Virus record (IMG/VR): IMGVR_UViG_3300023176_003291
Span: 1-29,362 of that record
DNA: 29,362 nucleotides
Origin: a virus
Reading direction: 5' to 3' (one strand)
Shown: one piece after another, positions 1-8,568 of the stretch
Numbering within the stretch: position 1 is the first letter of the stretch
How the letters are laid out: each line of letters starts with the position of its first letter
Made by a program: the position numbers and the translations under genes
Notes under the pieces: generated by a model
Database searches by the model: none
What the model saw: the letters and a program-made list of their open reading frames with translations, nothing else
What the model was told of the DNA's origin: nothing

Positions 1-253
1 TCTTTCCTGGCTTCACTTGAGTGAAGTCACCGGCTTCAAGAATAGTTTCATCAACTAAACCTTCTTGATCCGCATCTTGCCAAACACGAACAATCATTTT
101 GCCCGATTCGACGAAGAATCCGTTCCATTTGTAGCGATGCTCATGTTCGCTACATTTATATCCTGCTTTGTATTCTATTCGATGAAACTCTAGTACACCA
201 TTTGCATGGATCAATTCCGTTTGACCCCATATCTTTCCTGCTTTCATTTTCAT
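1..253 (-). CDS. Cupin-like small protein, C-terminus cut by window edge
   Basis: The open frame starts at ATG 253 (a second ATG lies two codons later) and runs off the left edge, so only about 84 residues are visible. A purine-rich AAGGAAAGGG sequence just before the ATG can serve as ribosome binding site. The pattern GYKCSEHEHRYKWNGFF, then a strand with GKMIVRV, then LEAGDFTQVKPG looks like the two conserved strands of a small cupin, with the EHEH region as possible metal ligands. Single-domain cupins in sugar loci are often sugar-phosphate isomerases or epimerases, but nothing here fixes a substrate. The gene follows the 168-aa gene after 9 bases and so is probably in the uvsW transcript. 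The cupin fold is an inference from this partial sequence. Confidence 0.6.
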   Translation of the reverse strand, partial: MKMKAGKIWGQTELIHANGVLEFHRIEYKAGYKCSEHEHRYKWNGFFVESGKMIVRVWQDADQEGLVDETILEAGDFTQVKPGK

Positions 254-262
254 ACCCTTTCC

Positions 263-769
263 TTATAACAGTTGTGAAAAATCTATTGTTTCACTTTGTC
301 TACTAATGTCTTTTACAAAAAACGCACACATTGGATTGTCTTCATCTGTAATTGGTACGCTTAAAAGCTGACCGTTTTTCATCTTAGGAAAATACCATTT
401 TACATCATTATAAAAATTAGTTATTTTAATAGAACCATATTCTGTTTTAAAACTGGACAATGGATTAAAAAGAAATGCTTCAAAACCTCTATCATTTATA
501 GATGTTAGTGGCAATACTTCTAAATCATTTCCGCAGTAACTATCGCCGACTGCTATGTGCCAGTCTATAGGCATCATTATTTCATTTCCGTTTATTTCCA
601 TTACTATTGCAGGAGAATTAAAAGATTCTAAAAATATTAAAGGGACAAAAAAGAAATCTGGTTCTTTTGGGTCGCTATTATCTAATACACTAAATCTTAC
701 ATCATCTTCAATTTCGTCAGGTAAGTTTGTAAGAGAAAACGGTTTGTTTTCTAAAGTTAAAATTTTCAT
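263..769 (-). CDS. Hypothetical protein downstream of uvsW
   Basis: This 168-residue protein is not recognised. The start is placed at ATG 769, which overlaps the uvsW stop as ATGA; a longer frame would need a TTG at 778 and has no advantage. The protein is acidic to neutral, with no signal peptide or membrane segment, and has alternating short strands (FFFVPLIFLESF, EINGNEIMMPIDW, YGSIKITNFY), suggesting a compact beta-rich cytoplasmic protein. Translational coupling to uvsW suggests it is made together with the recombination helicase. No catalytic motif is visible, so no function is proposed. Confidence 0.8.
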   Translation of the reverse strand: MKILTLENKPFSLTNLPDEIEDDVRFSVLDNSDPKEPDFFFVPLIFLESFNSPAIVMEINGNEIMMPIDWHIAVGDSYCGNDLEVLPLTSINDRGFEAFLFNPLSSFKTEYGSIKITNFYNDVKWYFPKMKNGQLLSVPITDEDNPMCAFFVKDISRQSETIDFSQLL

Positions 770-2232
770 ATATTCCAATCCACTTTTTCTATTGTGAATG
801 GGTATTCTGCGTCCTTATAAAACTTTTTACGTTGAGTAAGGTGCCGCTTCGCAAACTTACAAGTGCTTGTAAGATCCCATATTTGCACGAAGTCTTTGTC
901 CTTTGCCTTTCTTACGCCTCTACCTATACTTTGGATAACTCTTACAAATGACTTGCCAGGCTCAATAAGGACGAGATTAAAAATCCTAGGAATATTGATA
1001 CCAACAGCAGCCACCCCATATGTTGCGATAACAACATGGTTAGTCCCTTCATTAATTTCGTCATATGCTTCTTTCCTATCTTTTAATTTAACATCGCCTT
1101 TCACAAATACTGATCCGGGTATAAGTTCTTGTAACATCTCGCCTGCTGAGATTCTATCTACAAGTATTAGAGTATTGCCTGATTCTTTTACGTTGTTTAA
1201 TAATTTGCCTATGTATTCTACTCGTTCTTTATTTGTTACTAGATATTTTAATTCTGATTGATAATCTCTATGTACCTGTGTATCTACTAGTTGTACTATA
1301 TTAACATGACAATTAGATAATACGCCTTTGTCTTGTAATTCCTTTGCTGTAATGCTTCCTATAACTGGACCTAGTGAAGCATGAATCGATTCAAACTCAA
1401 AACGTTCTTTAGGTACTGTGCCAGTTAGTCCCCAACGAATAGGAGCATTGCGTAGGTTGCGAGTAAGCAGATTCTTGAGAACTTCTGCTTTTGCTTGGTG
1501 TACTTCGTCGACAATAATAGTGCTAACACCTTCCAAGAACTCTGCTAGGCTTAGTACAGCCGCGCCGTCTTTATGCCGCTTGTCAAGTATATTCAAACTT
1601 TGCCAAGTACATATGGTGTGAGTCTTACCTAGTTCCTTTCTGTCTCCGAAGTACACCCCTACGTCTAACCCACAATTGATATAGTCTTCTTCTGTTTGTG
1701 TAACAAGTGATTTGTTAGGCACAATTACAAGACTACGTCCGTACGGCTCACTAATATGTGACAGTGTTGCAGTTGTAATTGTTTTACCTGCGCCTGTTGC
1801 AATTTCTTGCAAGCTCTGTGGGTTTTGTAGAAAGTTGTTAATAGCTTCGACTTGATAGTCACGTAGTATAATTTCTTCGCCTTCTGCCGGATGACCCTTT
1901 GGCCATACAACACCTTGATCGGCCCAATAACGTTCTGTAATAGGTTGTAGATCTAATTTAATTGGATGACGTCTATCTTCAATGTCTACAATCGAGACAC
2001 GATTTTTTTCAAGTACTTCGACAATAGTATCAAGATGGTTAACGTAGCCAGTGCCGCCAATCCCAAAGAAAGCAACTTTGCCATCCCAACGCCCGAGCTT
2101 ATACTGAGGCATATATCGTGCGTAAGGCACTTCGAATTTGAGAGCATTCGCCAGTTTTCTCCGTACGTCAACTTCTAGTCCTTCTAGTTTGATGTTTACT
2201 TCATCTTCAATTATTAGTTTACAACTAGCCAT
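766..2232 (-). CDS. uvsW: UvsW, recombination and fork-remodelling helicase
   Basis: At 488 residues this is close to T4 UvsW (about 500). It is a superfamily 2 helicase: the Walker A motif ATGAGKT is at residues 145-151, the DEVH box at 242-245, motif III (TGT) near 270, and motif VI with the arginine finger QSIGRGVR at 434-441. The N-terminal 100 residues (EVNIKLEGLEVDVRRKLANA, RWDGKVAFF) match the small UvsW N-terminal domain. In T4 UvsW unwinds branched DNA and R-loops, drives branch migration, and helps switch replication from origin to recombination mode. Its ATG overlaps the stop of the upstream 417-aa gene by one base (TAATG). All motifs are intact. Confidence 0.95.
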   Translation of the reverse strand: MASCKLIIEDEVNIKLEGLEVDVRRKLANALKFEVPYARYMPQYKLGRWDGKVAFFGIGGTGYVNHLDTIVEVLEKNRVSIVDIEDRRHPIKLDLQPITERYWADQGVVWPKGHPAEGEEIILRDYQVEAINNFLQNPQSLQEIATGAGKTITTATLSHISEPYGRSLVIVPNKSLVTQTEEDYINCGLDVGVYFGDRKELGKTHTICTWQSLNILDKRHKDGAAVLSLAEFLEGVSTIIVDEVHQAKAEVLKNLLTRNLRNAPIRWGLTGTVPKERFEFESIHASLGPVIGSITAKELQDKGVLSNCHVNIVQLVDTQVHRDYQSELKYLVTNKERVEYIGKLLNNVKESGNTLILVDRISAGEMLQELIPGSVFVKGDVKLKDRKEAYDEINEGTNHVVIATYGVAAVGINIPRIFNLVLIEPGKSFVRVIQSIGRGVRKAKDKDFVQIWDLTSTCKFAKRHLTQRKKFYKDAEYPFTIEKVDWNI

Positions 2233-3485
2233 TAAATTTTTTCTATCCTTTGCAATTCGAATGCATATGTAGATTTATCATCTTTACGGTAGTGTACCAC
2301 CAAGTCATTATCATTTATATAATACTGATACTTAGATCTTTGCATTGCCATTCTATCTCCTAACACAATTACTACACGTGGTTTCCAGTGAGTTTTTAAT
2401 AATGTTTTTGGAAATTTATCTATGCTAGTATACACTATTTTTGGATTTGTGTCAAGACTAGCATTAAGAGAATTTTCTTTAATATATGCGTTGAACGCTT
2501 CTTCGTCTTTGTTTTTGTTTTCTTTTCTGTATAGAACAGAAAAACTGTTTCTAGGTAAAATATTTTTTAAGCTATTATAAGATTCTACTAAATTATCAAA
2601 ATCGTTTGTACTATCTAATATAAAAAGTATAGGTAATCTATACAGTTCTAACATTGATTCTATAAGATTATCAAGTGTATAATTTGTTTTGTTGACAAGT
2701 ATTTCTTTTTTTGTTCTGGTAATAATTTTTTTTGATAATATAGACAAAGATTGATATGATTTTTCTAAATCAGTATCGTCGAAATGTTCTAGGCCGTATA
2801 ATTGTTTTCTATCCCTTAACAGTGCTAAGTTGTCTATAGAAGGAGATCCTATATCAGAAATTATGTAATCGATTGCATTTTTATTTAAATTTCTTAATTT
2901 TAAATTATATACTCCAGGAATATATGATGATTTATTATTATTCATATTTTCGCAAACCTCATAAATTTGTTGGACTTTGTCGTCCATATCAAAATTTTTA
3001 TCTTTTAATATATTAACTATTGTAAATAAATTTCTTTCACTATAAGAGTAGTAATGTATTTTATTTTCTTTGTCATAATGACTTTCTATACCTTCTGACC
3101 TCAATCCTTCAAGTGCAGTAATTAATTTTTTATTAAAAACAAATCTTACAGCGATAAAAGGTCCGCTCGATGCTTCATAAACTATATTAGGTAAACTGTC
3201 TACTATTTTAATCCATCTAGATCTGTCTATCTCTCTAATAGGGTTACGTAATCGATCTAAGTTGTCAGACACTTGTATATTATTAGTGACAAACAAATCT
3301 TTATACTCTAAAACTTTCTTTTTAACTAGATCCATTTGTCTATCTGTAAATCCTATACCATTTATACTTTGTCTTGCTAGGCTATGTATTAGGTTATAAT
3401 CAGATTTGGATACAACAAAATCTCCAGAAAACTCTTCTGTTCTAAAATTAGCTAAAATTTCTATGTAATCTTCTAGTGTTAACAT
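2232..3485 (-). CDS. Unknown 417-aa protein, possibly a degenerate helicase-like fold
   Basis: The family is not recognised with confidence. The N-terminus is mainly helical and includes GIGFTDRQMDLVKKKVLEY (residues about 42-60). The second half (residues about 270-415) alternates hydrophobic strands and helices: RLPILFILDSTNDFDNL, then KIVYTSIDKFPKTLL, then RVVIVLGDRM. This resembles in layout the second RecA-like domain of UvsW (NTLILVDRISAGEML, HVVIATYGVAAVG, NLVLIEP), but there is no Walker A, DEAD box or arginine finger. The gene is AT-rich, lies directly upstream of uvsW with a one-base overlap, and has no evident Shine-Dalgarno sequence. An accessory partner of UvsW is an inference from position only. 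Confidence 0.8.
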   Translation of the reverse strand: MLTLEDYIEILANFRTEEFSGDFVVSKSDYNLIHSLARQSINGIGFTDRQMDLVKKKVLEYKDLFVTNNIQVSDNLDRLRNPIREIDRSRWIKIVDSLPNIVYEASSGPFIAVRFVFNKKLITALEGLRSEGIESHYDKENKIHYYSYSERNLFTIVNILKDKNFDMDDKVQQIYEVCENMNNNKSSYIPGVYNLKLRNLNKNAIDYIISDIGSPSIDNLALLRDRKQLYGLEHFDDTDLEKSYQSLSILSKKIITRTKKEILVNKTNYTLDNLIESMLELYRLPILFILDSTNDFDNLVESYNSLKNILPRNSFSVLYRKENKNKDEEAFNAYIKENSLNASLDTNPKIVYTSIDKFPKTLLKTHWKPRVVIVLGDRMAMQRSKYQYYINDNDLVVHYRKDDKSTYAFELQRIEKI

Positions 3486-3502
3486 ACATATACTATAACA
3501 AA

Positions 3503-4354
3503 TTATAGCATAGAAGTCAAGCGTTTAAGTGGCAAACCTGAAGAAATTTCTTCAACTGTAAATTCTGTCCAGGCATAGTCATTTAACCATTGTTGTCTAT
3601 CTGGCATATATGGATTTTCTATATCATGTAAGAAATCTATGTCATTAGCGGCGTCATACGCTAACGATGCGGGCCCTACAAACGCTGGAACACCGTTTAG
3701 TATGCTGTGTATACCCGGGTTACTAGAGTAGCTTATAGTAGTCCATACATTATTAAATGCCATATCAAAATCATCATAACTACCTATAATTTTTATAGGA
3801 TCTTGTCTCCGCACATTACGGTATTGGTGTTCTATAGCATCAAGCCTACAACGGGGATGTGGTCTAAAAACAATAGGTCTATTAGTATGTTTCTGTACTT
3901 CTTCAATAGTATCCATAATCCATTGGCTCATGCGTGGCATGTTTTGCCACTGTAGACTTTTGTCATGCTGTCCACATATTAAAATAAAATCGCCGGTTGT
4001 CCGCCAAGGTTTACAAACCAATCCCAAGCTATCAGCGCGAGTGCGATCATTGCCGCTATCACCAAAGTAAGCAGTTCTATTAATTCCATTTAACCCTACC
4101 TTCCATGTTGTTCCTCGTTTAATACCGCCAACTTCTAGCACTATAGTTGGTTTTGAACTTTTTAAATTTTTCTCCCATATAGCTTTGTTCGGAGCCATTC
4201 TACCGTGAAATAGTACACTCCATATAACATCAACATCGGCATCGCCATTATCCACAGTATCAAAGCCAAGAGAACGAGCGCCATATCTAAAAGCATCAAA
4301 AACAGGAGTACTATTGAGTGCGCCATATTGTGTCCATAAACTAAATTTCATCAT
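3503..4354 (-). CDS. KpsS/KpsC-like glycosyltransferase, paralogue 1
   Basis: This is a 283-residue protein whose C-terminal half resembles capsule-synthesis transferases (the KpsS/KpsC type, beta-Kdo transferases). Visible signatures are the basic strand RPIVFRPHPR (about residues 160-170) and TISYSSNPGIHSILNGVPAF (about 208-227), where the serines and the small-residue loop would bind the nucleotide sugar. These are followed by IENP and a closing helix with WTEFTVEEISSG. Two further copies of the same architecture lie at 5958-6875 and 7795-8568. The start has two adjacent ATGs (4354 and 4351) behind AAGG. A late-type motif GTAAATA at 4375-4369 could serve as its own promoter, since the plus-strand gene next door separates it from the rest of the cassette. 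The donor sugar is unknown. Confidence 0.75.
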   Translation of the reverse strand: MMKFSLWTQYGALNSTPVFDAFRYGARSLGFDTVDNGDADVDVIWSVLFHGRMAPNKAIWEKNLKSSKPTIVLEVGGIKRGTTWKVGLNGINRTAYFGDSGNDRTRADSLGLVCKPWRTTGDFILICGQHDKSLQWQNMPRMSQWIMDTIEEVQKHTNRPIVFRPHPRCRLDAIEHQYRNVRRQDPIKIIGSYDDFDMAFNNVWTTISYSSNPGIHSILNGVPAFVGPASLAYDAANDIDFLHDIENPYMPDRQQWLNDYAWTEFTVEEISSGLPLKRLTSML

Positions 4355-4368
4355 TAAATACCTTACTA

Positions 4369-4375
4369 TATTTAC
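4369..4375 (-). promoter_or_regulatory. Possible late-type promoter for the 3503-4354 gene
   Basis: GTAAATA reads on the minus strand 14 bases before ATG 4354. It is one base off the ATAAATA core seen before several late genes here. The 33-base gap is shared with the divergent plus-strand gene, so a promoter in each direction is expected. The support is motif similarity plus that need. Confidence 0.4.
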
Positions 4376-4387
4376 AAAGGATTAAAA

Positions 4388-5236
4388 ATGACAGACATAA
4401 CTGTGGTAACAACTTTCCATAAACCTGGTTTAGATTTATATGGGCAGAGATTTTTAGACAGCTTTGCAAAGCGTGTAGACAAGCGTATCAAACTATTAGT
4501 GTATGCAGAAGATTGTTCTCCAGTTGTTGATCCTTTGTGTGAAAATATCAAAGTTTTAAATGCTAAAGAAGTATTACCAAAACTTAATGCATTTAAAGAA
4601 CGTTGGAAAAATGTTCCACATGCAAACGGCAATATAGCAAATCATCCTGCACGTCAAGGACGTAAAGATTGGAACAAAGAGTTTAAATGGGATGCTGTAA
4701 GATTTGCAAACAAGGTATATGCAGTGTTCGATGCTTGTGAAAGGTCTAAAGATTGGTGTGTATGGATGGATGCTGATACTTATGTACACAGCGACTGGAG
4801 TTATGATCAGTTTAAAGAACTATTACCAGAAACAAGCTGGATTACATATGTAGGACGTGGTAAAGGATCACAAACTTGGCCAGAATGCGGCTTTTATGGT
4901 ATGAATCTAAAAGACGAAGTTTGCAAGCGATTTTTACAAGAATTTGAACGCATGTACGAAGATGCAGATAACGGAATGTTTAAATTAGTCGAATGGCATG
5001 ACAGTTTTATATTCGGCCATATAGTAAACAAGATGAAACTTAAAACACCTAACGTATTAGATTATAGTGCAGAAATGTACTTGCGTGAAGCCAAGACAGG
5101 CGGTGGCGGACATCCGTTGATCAATACTAAACTAGGTAAATGGATAGACCATATGAAGGGTAACCGTAAAGTGGCAGGCAAATCTAAAAGATCTGATATA
5201 ATGGTTAACCGTTCGGAATCATATTGGACTAGTTAA
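4388..5236 (+). CDS. GT-A glycosyltransferase, the only plus-strand gene
   Basis: This is a 282-residue protein with a GT-A layout: the opening strand DITVVTTFHKPG, and the metal-binding DxD in WCVWMDADTYVHSDW (D128 and D130), followed by a possible acceptor region (CGFYGMNL, EWHDSFIFG). The start ATG 4388 has AAAGG seven bases upstream. It is transcribed away from the 3503-4354 gene and ends tail to tail with the 5233-5961 gene, the two stop codons sharing one TTAA. The minus-strand cassette transcript would therefore run antisense through this gene unless it stops, and no terminator is visible at the junction. The opposite orientation suggests separate acquisition or separate timing. The sugar and acceptor cannot be read from the sequence. 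Confidence 0.85.
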   Translation: MTDITVVTTFHKPGLDLYGQRFLDSFAKRVDKRIKLLVYAEDCSPVVDPLCENIKVLNAKEVLPKLNAFKERWKNVPHANGNIANHPARQGRKDWNKEFKWDAVRFANKVYAVFDACERSKDWCVWMDADTYVHSDWSYDQFKELLPETSWITYVGRGKGSQTWPECGFYGMNLKDEVCKRFLQEFERMYEDADNGMFKLVEWHDSFIFGHIVNKMKLKTPNVLDYSAEMYLREAKTGGGGHPLINTKLGKWIDHMKGNRKVAGKSKRSDIMVNRSESYWTS

Positions 5237-5961
5237 TTTTTATAATGTTTTACTGTTAGATTTTTAGTAAAATCTTCGACTAGACTTTTGCCATCTCCAG
5301 GCCATGCAATTCTACGTTGTTTAGGAATTTTACTACCATAATGTACAAATCCTACATCGTACGTATGAAACCCTGATCCCCAATCTATATTCATAATTTT
5401 ATAAGAAGGCCACTTGTCAAACAAACTTTCAACTGCTATTCCGTCATAACTTTTTCGTAAATTAAATATCTCTCCAGAATTCCATATATTTTCATACTCG
5501 TCTATTAGCTGATGAAGTTGTGGATGTTTCATGTTTAAAACTATCATTCCGCTGTCATGCAATCTACTTTGAGATCTTCCTGTAGCCCATACATGTCCAC
5601 TTTCAACAAATTGATCCATTTGATTTTCCCAAGCAATTTGATCAAAATCTAAAACTTCTATATCAGTATCTAATAACGCAACAAAATCACAATTTGTTAA
5701 ATTCCTTACTGCCCAAACTTGGCTTTGCATTTTACGCCAAAAGTTATTTGTCTTTTTACGTTCTCTTTGTATTTTCCAAAAACCGCTTTCGTAGTTGCCT
5801 ACTTCTGCCCAATTAACAATATTTAAAAAATTATAGTTTATTAGATTACTATCATGCACTATGTATTTTTTACCTGGTAATTTTTCCCAGCTGGGCACAC
5901 AATATTTTGCTATGCCTTCCCAATAAACAGCATCTGCTAAACCTGACCATTTTATTTTCAT
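5233..5961 (-). CDS. GT-A glycosyltransferase with DTD motif
   Basis: The protein has 242 residues from ATG 5961. That ATG overlaps the upstream stop as ATGA and is preferred to a longer frame starting at 6045, which would overlap the neighbour by 88 bases. The metal-binding motif sits in CDFVALLDTDIEVLDF (D98 and D100), preceded by FWRKMQSQVWAVRNL. This arrangement resembles GT-A enzymes of the galactosyl/mannosyl transferase type. Downstream, RLHDSGMIVLNM and YDGIAVESLF are typical acceptor-side strands. The cytoplasmic protein has no membrane segment and is translationally coupled to KpsS-like paralogue 2. Substrate unknown. Confidence 0.82.
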   Translation of the reverse strand: MKIKWSGLADAVYWEGIAKYCVPSWEKLPGKKYIVHDSNLINYNFLNIVNWAEVGNYESGFWKIQRERKKTNNFWRKMQSQVWAVRNLTNCDFVALLDTDIEVLDFDQIAWENQMDQFVESGHVWATGRSQSRLHDSGMIVLNMKHPQLHQLIDEYENIWNSGEIFNLRKSYDGIAVESLFDKWPSYKIMNIDWGSGFHTYDVGFVHYGSKIPKQRRIAWPGDGKSLVEDFTKNLTVKHYKN

Positions 5962-6875
5962 ACGAATTTCCTTATGTGTTCCCAAGCCTCTCCCGAAGAT
6001 GTTTCGGAAAATTTCCAATGACTCATCGCAAGTCTTTCTAGCCAATCTTGCCTTTTGAATATTTCCGGATTTTCTATTTTTGATATATCTGTGTTTGCTA
6101 CAGGAAAAGCCTGGCTAATTGCAGGATTAGGATCTAAAACAAAAACAGGAATACCTTCTATAGCACTTGCTACCCCAGGACTACTATTGTATGTAACAGT
6201 TGCCCATGCATTTTTAAAATCATCAACAATGCTATTAGAAACGCTTAGGTTATACCCTTTGTTCGCAAGATATTCTTTTGCACGTTTATCACCCGGATGC
6301 CCCCTTACCAAAATAGGTCTGTCTGTGTGTTGTTTTATAATATCTATTGTTTGATCTAACCATTGCACAACATCAGTACCCTGCATGCTCCAGCCACCGT
6401 TGCGTTGAGTTGCAATTAAAATATGGTTTCCTTTGGTGCGCCATTCTTTAGGTCTGACTCCTAAATCTTGAGATATTTTCCTCCATCTTTCAGGATCAAC
6501 TATTCTGTCAAAATAATTTCCAGTAGTAGGAAAAACTCCATCAAAACTATATCTCAAGTACTGTAACGAATGATCTTTGCCCACTTTGTAATTAAACAAG
6601 TTACTGTCAACAATTAACGATTTTCTTTGATTTTGTTTTTGATAATCTATGGCTTTTTTCCTAAGCATTAAATGAGGAACTCTTTCGCTGCCGGCATGTA
6701 CAAACCCTTGTATCATTGCTACATCTGCTGGAACAAGATTGTTTGAAAAATGCAACGATCCAACGTCTCCTTTTTTGTTAACCCCATTTATAAAGTTTCG
6801 CAAAATATTAATTTTGTTTTGATTTTTTTTAGGATTAGGAACTCCATTCATGTATGCTGTTACTTTATACTTCAT
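5958..6875 (-). CDS. KpsS/KpsC-like glycosyltransferase, paralogue 2
   Basis: This is a 305-residue relative of the proteins at 3503-4354 and 7795-8568. The shared landmarks are TDRPILVRGHPGDKR (about residues 188-203), AWATVTYNSSPGVASAIEG followed by IPVFV, then SKIENPEIFKRQDWLERLAM and a final SSGEAWEHI. The HP dipeptide and the SSPG loop are intact, as in capsule-synthesis transferases. The N-terminal half (IQGFVHAGSERVPHLMLRKK) is much less conserved between the copies, as expected if the acceptor differs. It overlaps both neighbours by ATGA junctions, so it sits inside one translationally coupled operon. It is probably cytoplasmic. Confidence 0.75.
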   Translation of the reverse strand: MKYKVTAYMNGVPNPKKNQNKINILRNFINGVNKKGDVGSLHFSNNLVPADVAMIQGFVHAGSERVPHLMLRKKAIDYQKQNQRKSLIVDSNLFNYKVGKDHSLQYLRYSFDGVFPTTGNYFDRIVDPERWRKISQDLGVRPKEWRTKGNHILIATQRNGGWSMQGTDVVQWLDQTIDIIKQHTDRPILVRGHPGDKRAKEYLANKGYNLSVSNSIVDDFKNAWATVTYNSSPGVASAIEGIPVFVLDPNPAISQAFPVANTDISKIENPEIFKRQDWLERLAMSHWKFSETSSGEAWEHIRKFV

Positions 6876-7795
6876 TTTAACGTGTCTCTAATTTCATCAA
6901 AATATTTTTGGTTAAGTGCAACACACTCATCTATAGCAGAAGGGTATATCTCACATTGTTCTGCAAGTTCGTGTACAGGAAAGTATCCTTTAGGTGCAAA
7001 AATAGGATTATGTTTTAAATAATAAAATTTACTACTCCATGCTTCAACTACAATAACTTTTTTCTTTAGTAGCGTCCCCCAATATGCACCATGATAACTG
7101 TTTGTAATAATAGTATTAGCACTTCCTAAAAGTTCTGCTACTTGTTCGATATTTGCTCCACTGTTTATAAATCTAGGAATCGACATGGTGGCAAATTCTG
7201 TACTTTTAACAAGTTGCTTTTTGTGCTCAAACCATATAATATCATTTTTTATTGCATACTTTTTCCTAAATGCAGGATGCATACAACTTGCACAAGGAAC
7301 ATAATCATATTGTTGTTTATAATCTCGCACAGCAACTTTATCAAACATACTAAGGATTGACGGATATTCTATAAATTTTACTCTCTTTGTAGTGTCTTGA
7401 TTATGTCCTGCACCCCATATATACCTCGGTGCTGTAACTTTTGTAGCTAGTTTTTGTTTGTACGAGTTTACCAGAGAATGTAGGTCTGCCATAAACTTTT
7501 GTTGCAAATCTTGGTGATTTGGATCCGAAGCAGTCCAAGCATTGTTTACTAGGTTTGCTAATTGATTATAATCATTATGCGATAATAATTTATATAAATT
7601 ATCTCCTATAAAATCATTGCCCAGCAAACCTCCCCCTCCTACAACAATAGGCTGGTCACTATTCCATCTTGCTATTGGCAGATCAAGTATATCTATTGTA
7701 TCATACTGTCCGGGTATAAAATATTGTAAAGGATCACTTGCTATATCACCAACATTATTTTCGTCTTTTCTATATACTACTATCGGCCTTGCCAT
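6872..7795 (-). CDS. Polysaccharide pyruvyltransferase family protein 1
   Basis: This 307-residue protein carries the landmarks of the polysaccharide pyruvyltransferase family (PF04230). These are NVGDIASDPLQYF at residues 14-26, the strand and glycine loop VVGGGGLLG at 51-59, IWGAGHN at 126-132, VRDY near 156, and TNSYHGAYWG at 231-240. Known members transfer pyruvate from phosphoenolpyruvate as a ketal onto a sugar of a surface polymer. Some relatives have other roles, so the donor is an inference. The gene is coupled to both neighbours (ATGA at its end, TAATG at its start). A second, more diverged family member is at 14490-15206. Confidence 0.85.
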   Translation of the reverse strand: MARPIVVYRKDENNVGDIASDPLQYFIPGQYDTIDILDLPIARWNSDQPIVVGGGGLLGNDFIGDNLYKLLSHNDYNQLANLVNNAWTASDPNHQDLQQKFMADLHSLVNSYKQKLATKVTAPRYIWGAGHNQDTTKRVKFIEYPSILSMFDKVAVRDYKQQYDYVPCASCMHPAFRKKYAIKNDIIWFEHKKQLVKSTEFATMSIPRFINSGANIEQVAELLGSANTIITNSYHGAYWGTLLKKKVIVVEAWSSKFYYLKHNPIFAPKGYFPVHELAEQCEIYPSAIDECVALNQKYFDEIRDTLK

Positions 7796-8568
7796 TATGT
7801 CTCCTTCATTAGCATTTTATATGCTGTTCCGTCTTTAAATTCGTTTACATGAAATTGCCCGTATGCTAAATGGCAAGCCCATTTATATATTTTATCTTTG
7901 TCTTGTAATGTAGGGTTTTCGATCAGGCTTAGATCTTTATCACATACAGGATCTGCTGCCGTCGGCGCTAGTGTAAATGACGGGACGCCGTACAGTACAC
8001 TTTCTACTGCTGCTATGCTCTGATATGTAACCATTGCATGACAATTTTCTAAATCTTCAAATATAGTCTTTGTTAATCTGTTAGGTCTAGGTTGTTTGTC
8101 TCTTATAACTATAGGTCTATCTGTATATTTTTTTATTTCTATTATAGTATCTGCTACCCAAGTATCTCTATCTATACCATAAAATTTACAAGGCTTTTCG
8201 GAAGGTGTAACAAGCAGAATATGGCGTCCTTTTTTTAAAGGCATGATAGGATACTTTAACCTTTTCCATCTGTCATCTGGCCTATTAATTATTTTTCCGT
8301 GCTGCACATCATTTTTTACAATTCGATGATAATATTTCCAACCCATAGGATTATCATCAGATTTATAGTTGCCAATATAACCACTATCCATATAATAGAA
8401 TGTATGATTGTTTTTTAAACACCAGTCGATAAGTTTACGTTTACCCATGCTTCTTATAAGAATGGTGTTGTCGCCAAAATCATAATCATAATCTTCGACT
8501 TGTAATCCTGCCCCAAATGCAAATTTATTTACATAATCGTCAGTTTTGTTTTTACTTAAACATATCAT
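7795..8568 (-). CDS. KpsS/KpsC-like glycosyltransferase, paralogue 3, partly degenerate
   Basis: The protein has 257 residues from ATG 8568; a TTG at 8619 would lengthen the overlap with the upstream gene to 68 bases and is not favoured. It is the most diverged of three paralogues. TDRPIVIRDKQPRP stands where the others have an HP motif. AMVTYQSIAAVESVLYGVPS keeps the strand-loop-helix but replaces the SSPG loop with SIAA. LIENPTLQDKDKIYKWACHL and GQFHVNEFKDGTAYKML match the shared C-terminus. Loss of the HP dipeptide and loop serines may mean a changed donor or an inactive copy. The start overlaps the previous gene by 17 bases, with no clear ribosome binding site. Confidence 0.72.
   Translation of the reverse strand: MICLSKNKTDDYVNKFAFGAGLQVEDYDYDFGDNTILIRSMGKRKLIDWCLKNNHTFYYMDSGYIGNYKSDDNPMGWKYYHRIVKNDVQHGKIINRPDDRWKRLKYPIMPLKKGRHILLVTPSEKPCKFYGIDRDTWVADTIIEIKKYTDRPIVIRDKQPRPNRLTKTIFEDLENCHAMVTYQSIAAVESVLYGVPSFTLAPTAADPVCDKDLSLIENPTLQDKDKIYKWACHLAYGQFHVNEFKDGTAYKMLMKET

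Noticed and set aside
863-1261. Plus-strand open frame of 132 codons
   Set aside because: It lies wholly inside uvsW on the other strand and shows no start signal or recognisable protein.
3486-3510. Small dyad CTATAA-TTTG-TTATAG as a terminator
   Set aside because: The stem is only 6 AT-rich base pairs and no T-run follows, so it is not a credible terminator.
5962-6045. Longer N-terminus for the DTD glycosyltransferase
   Set aside because: The extra 28 residues are an out-of-frame reading of the upstream gene's end; ATG 5961 with ATGA overlap fits the pattern of the cassette.
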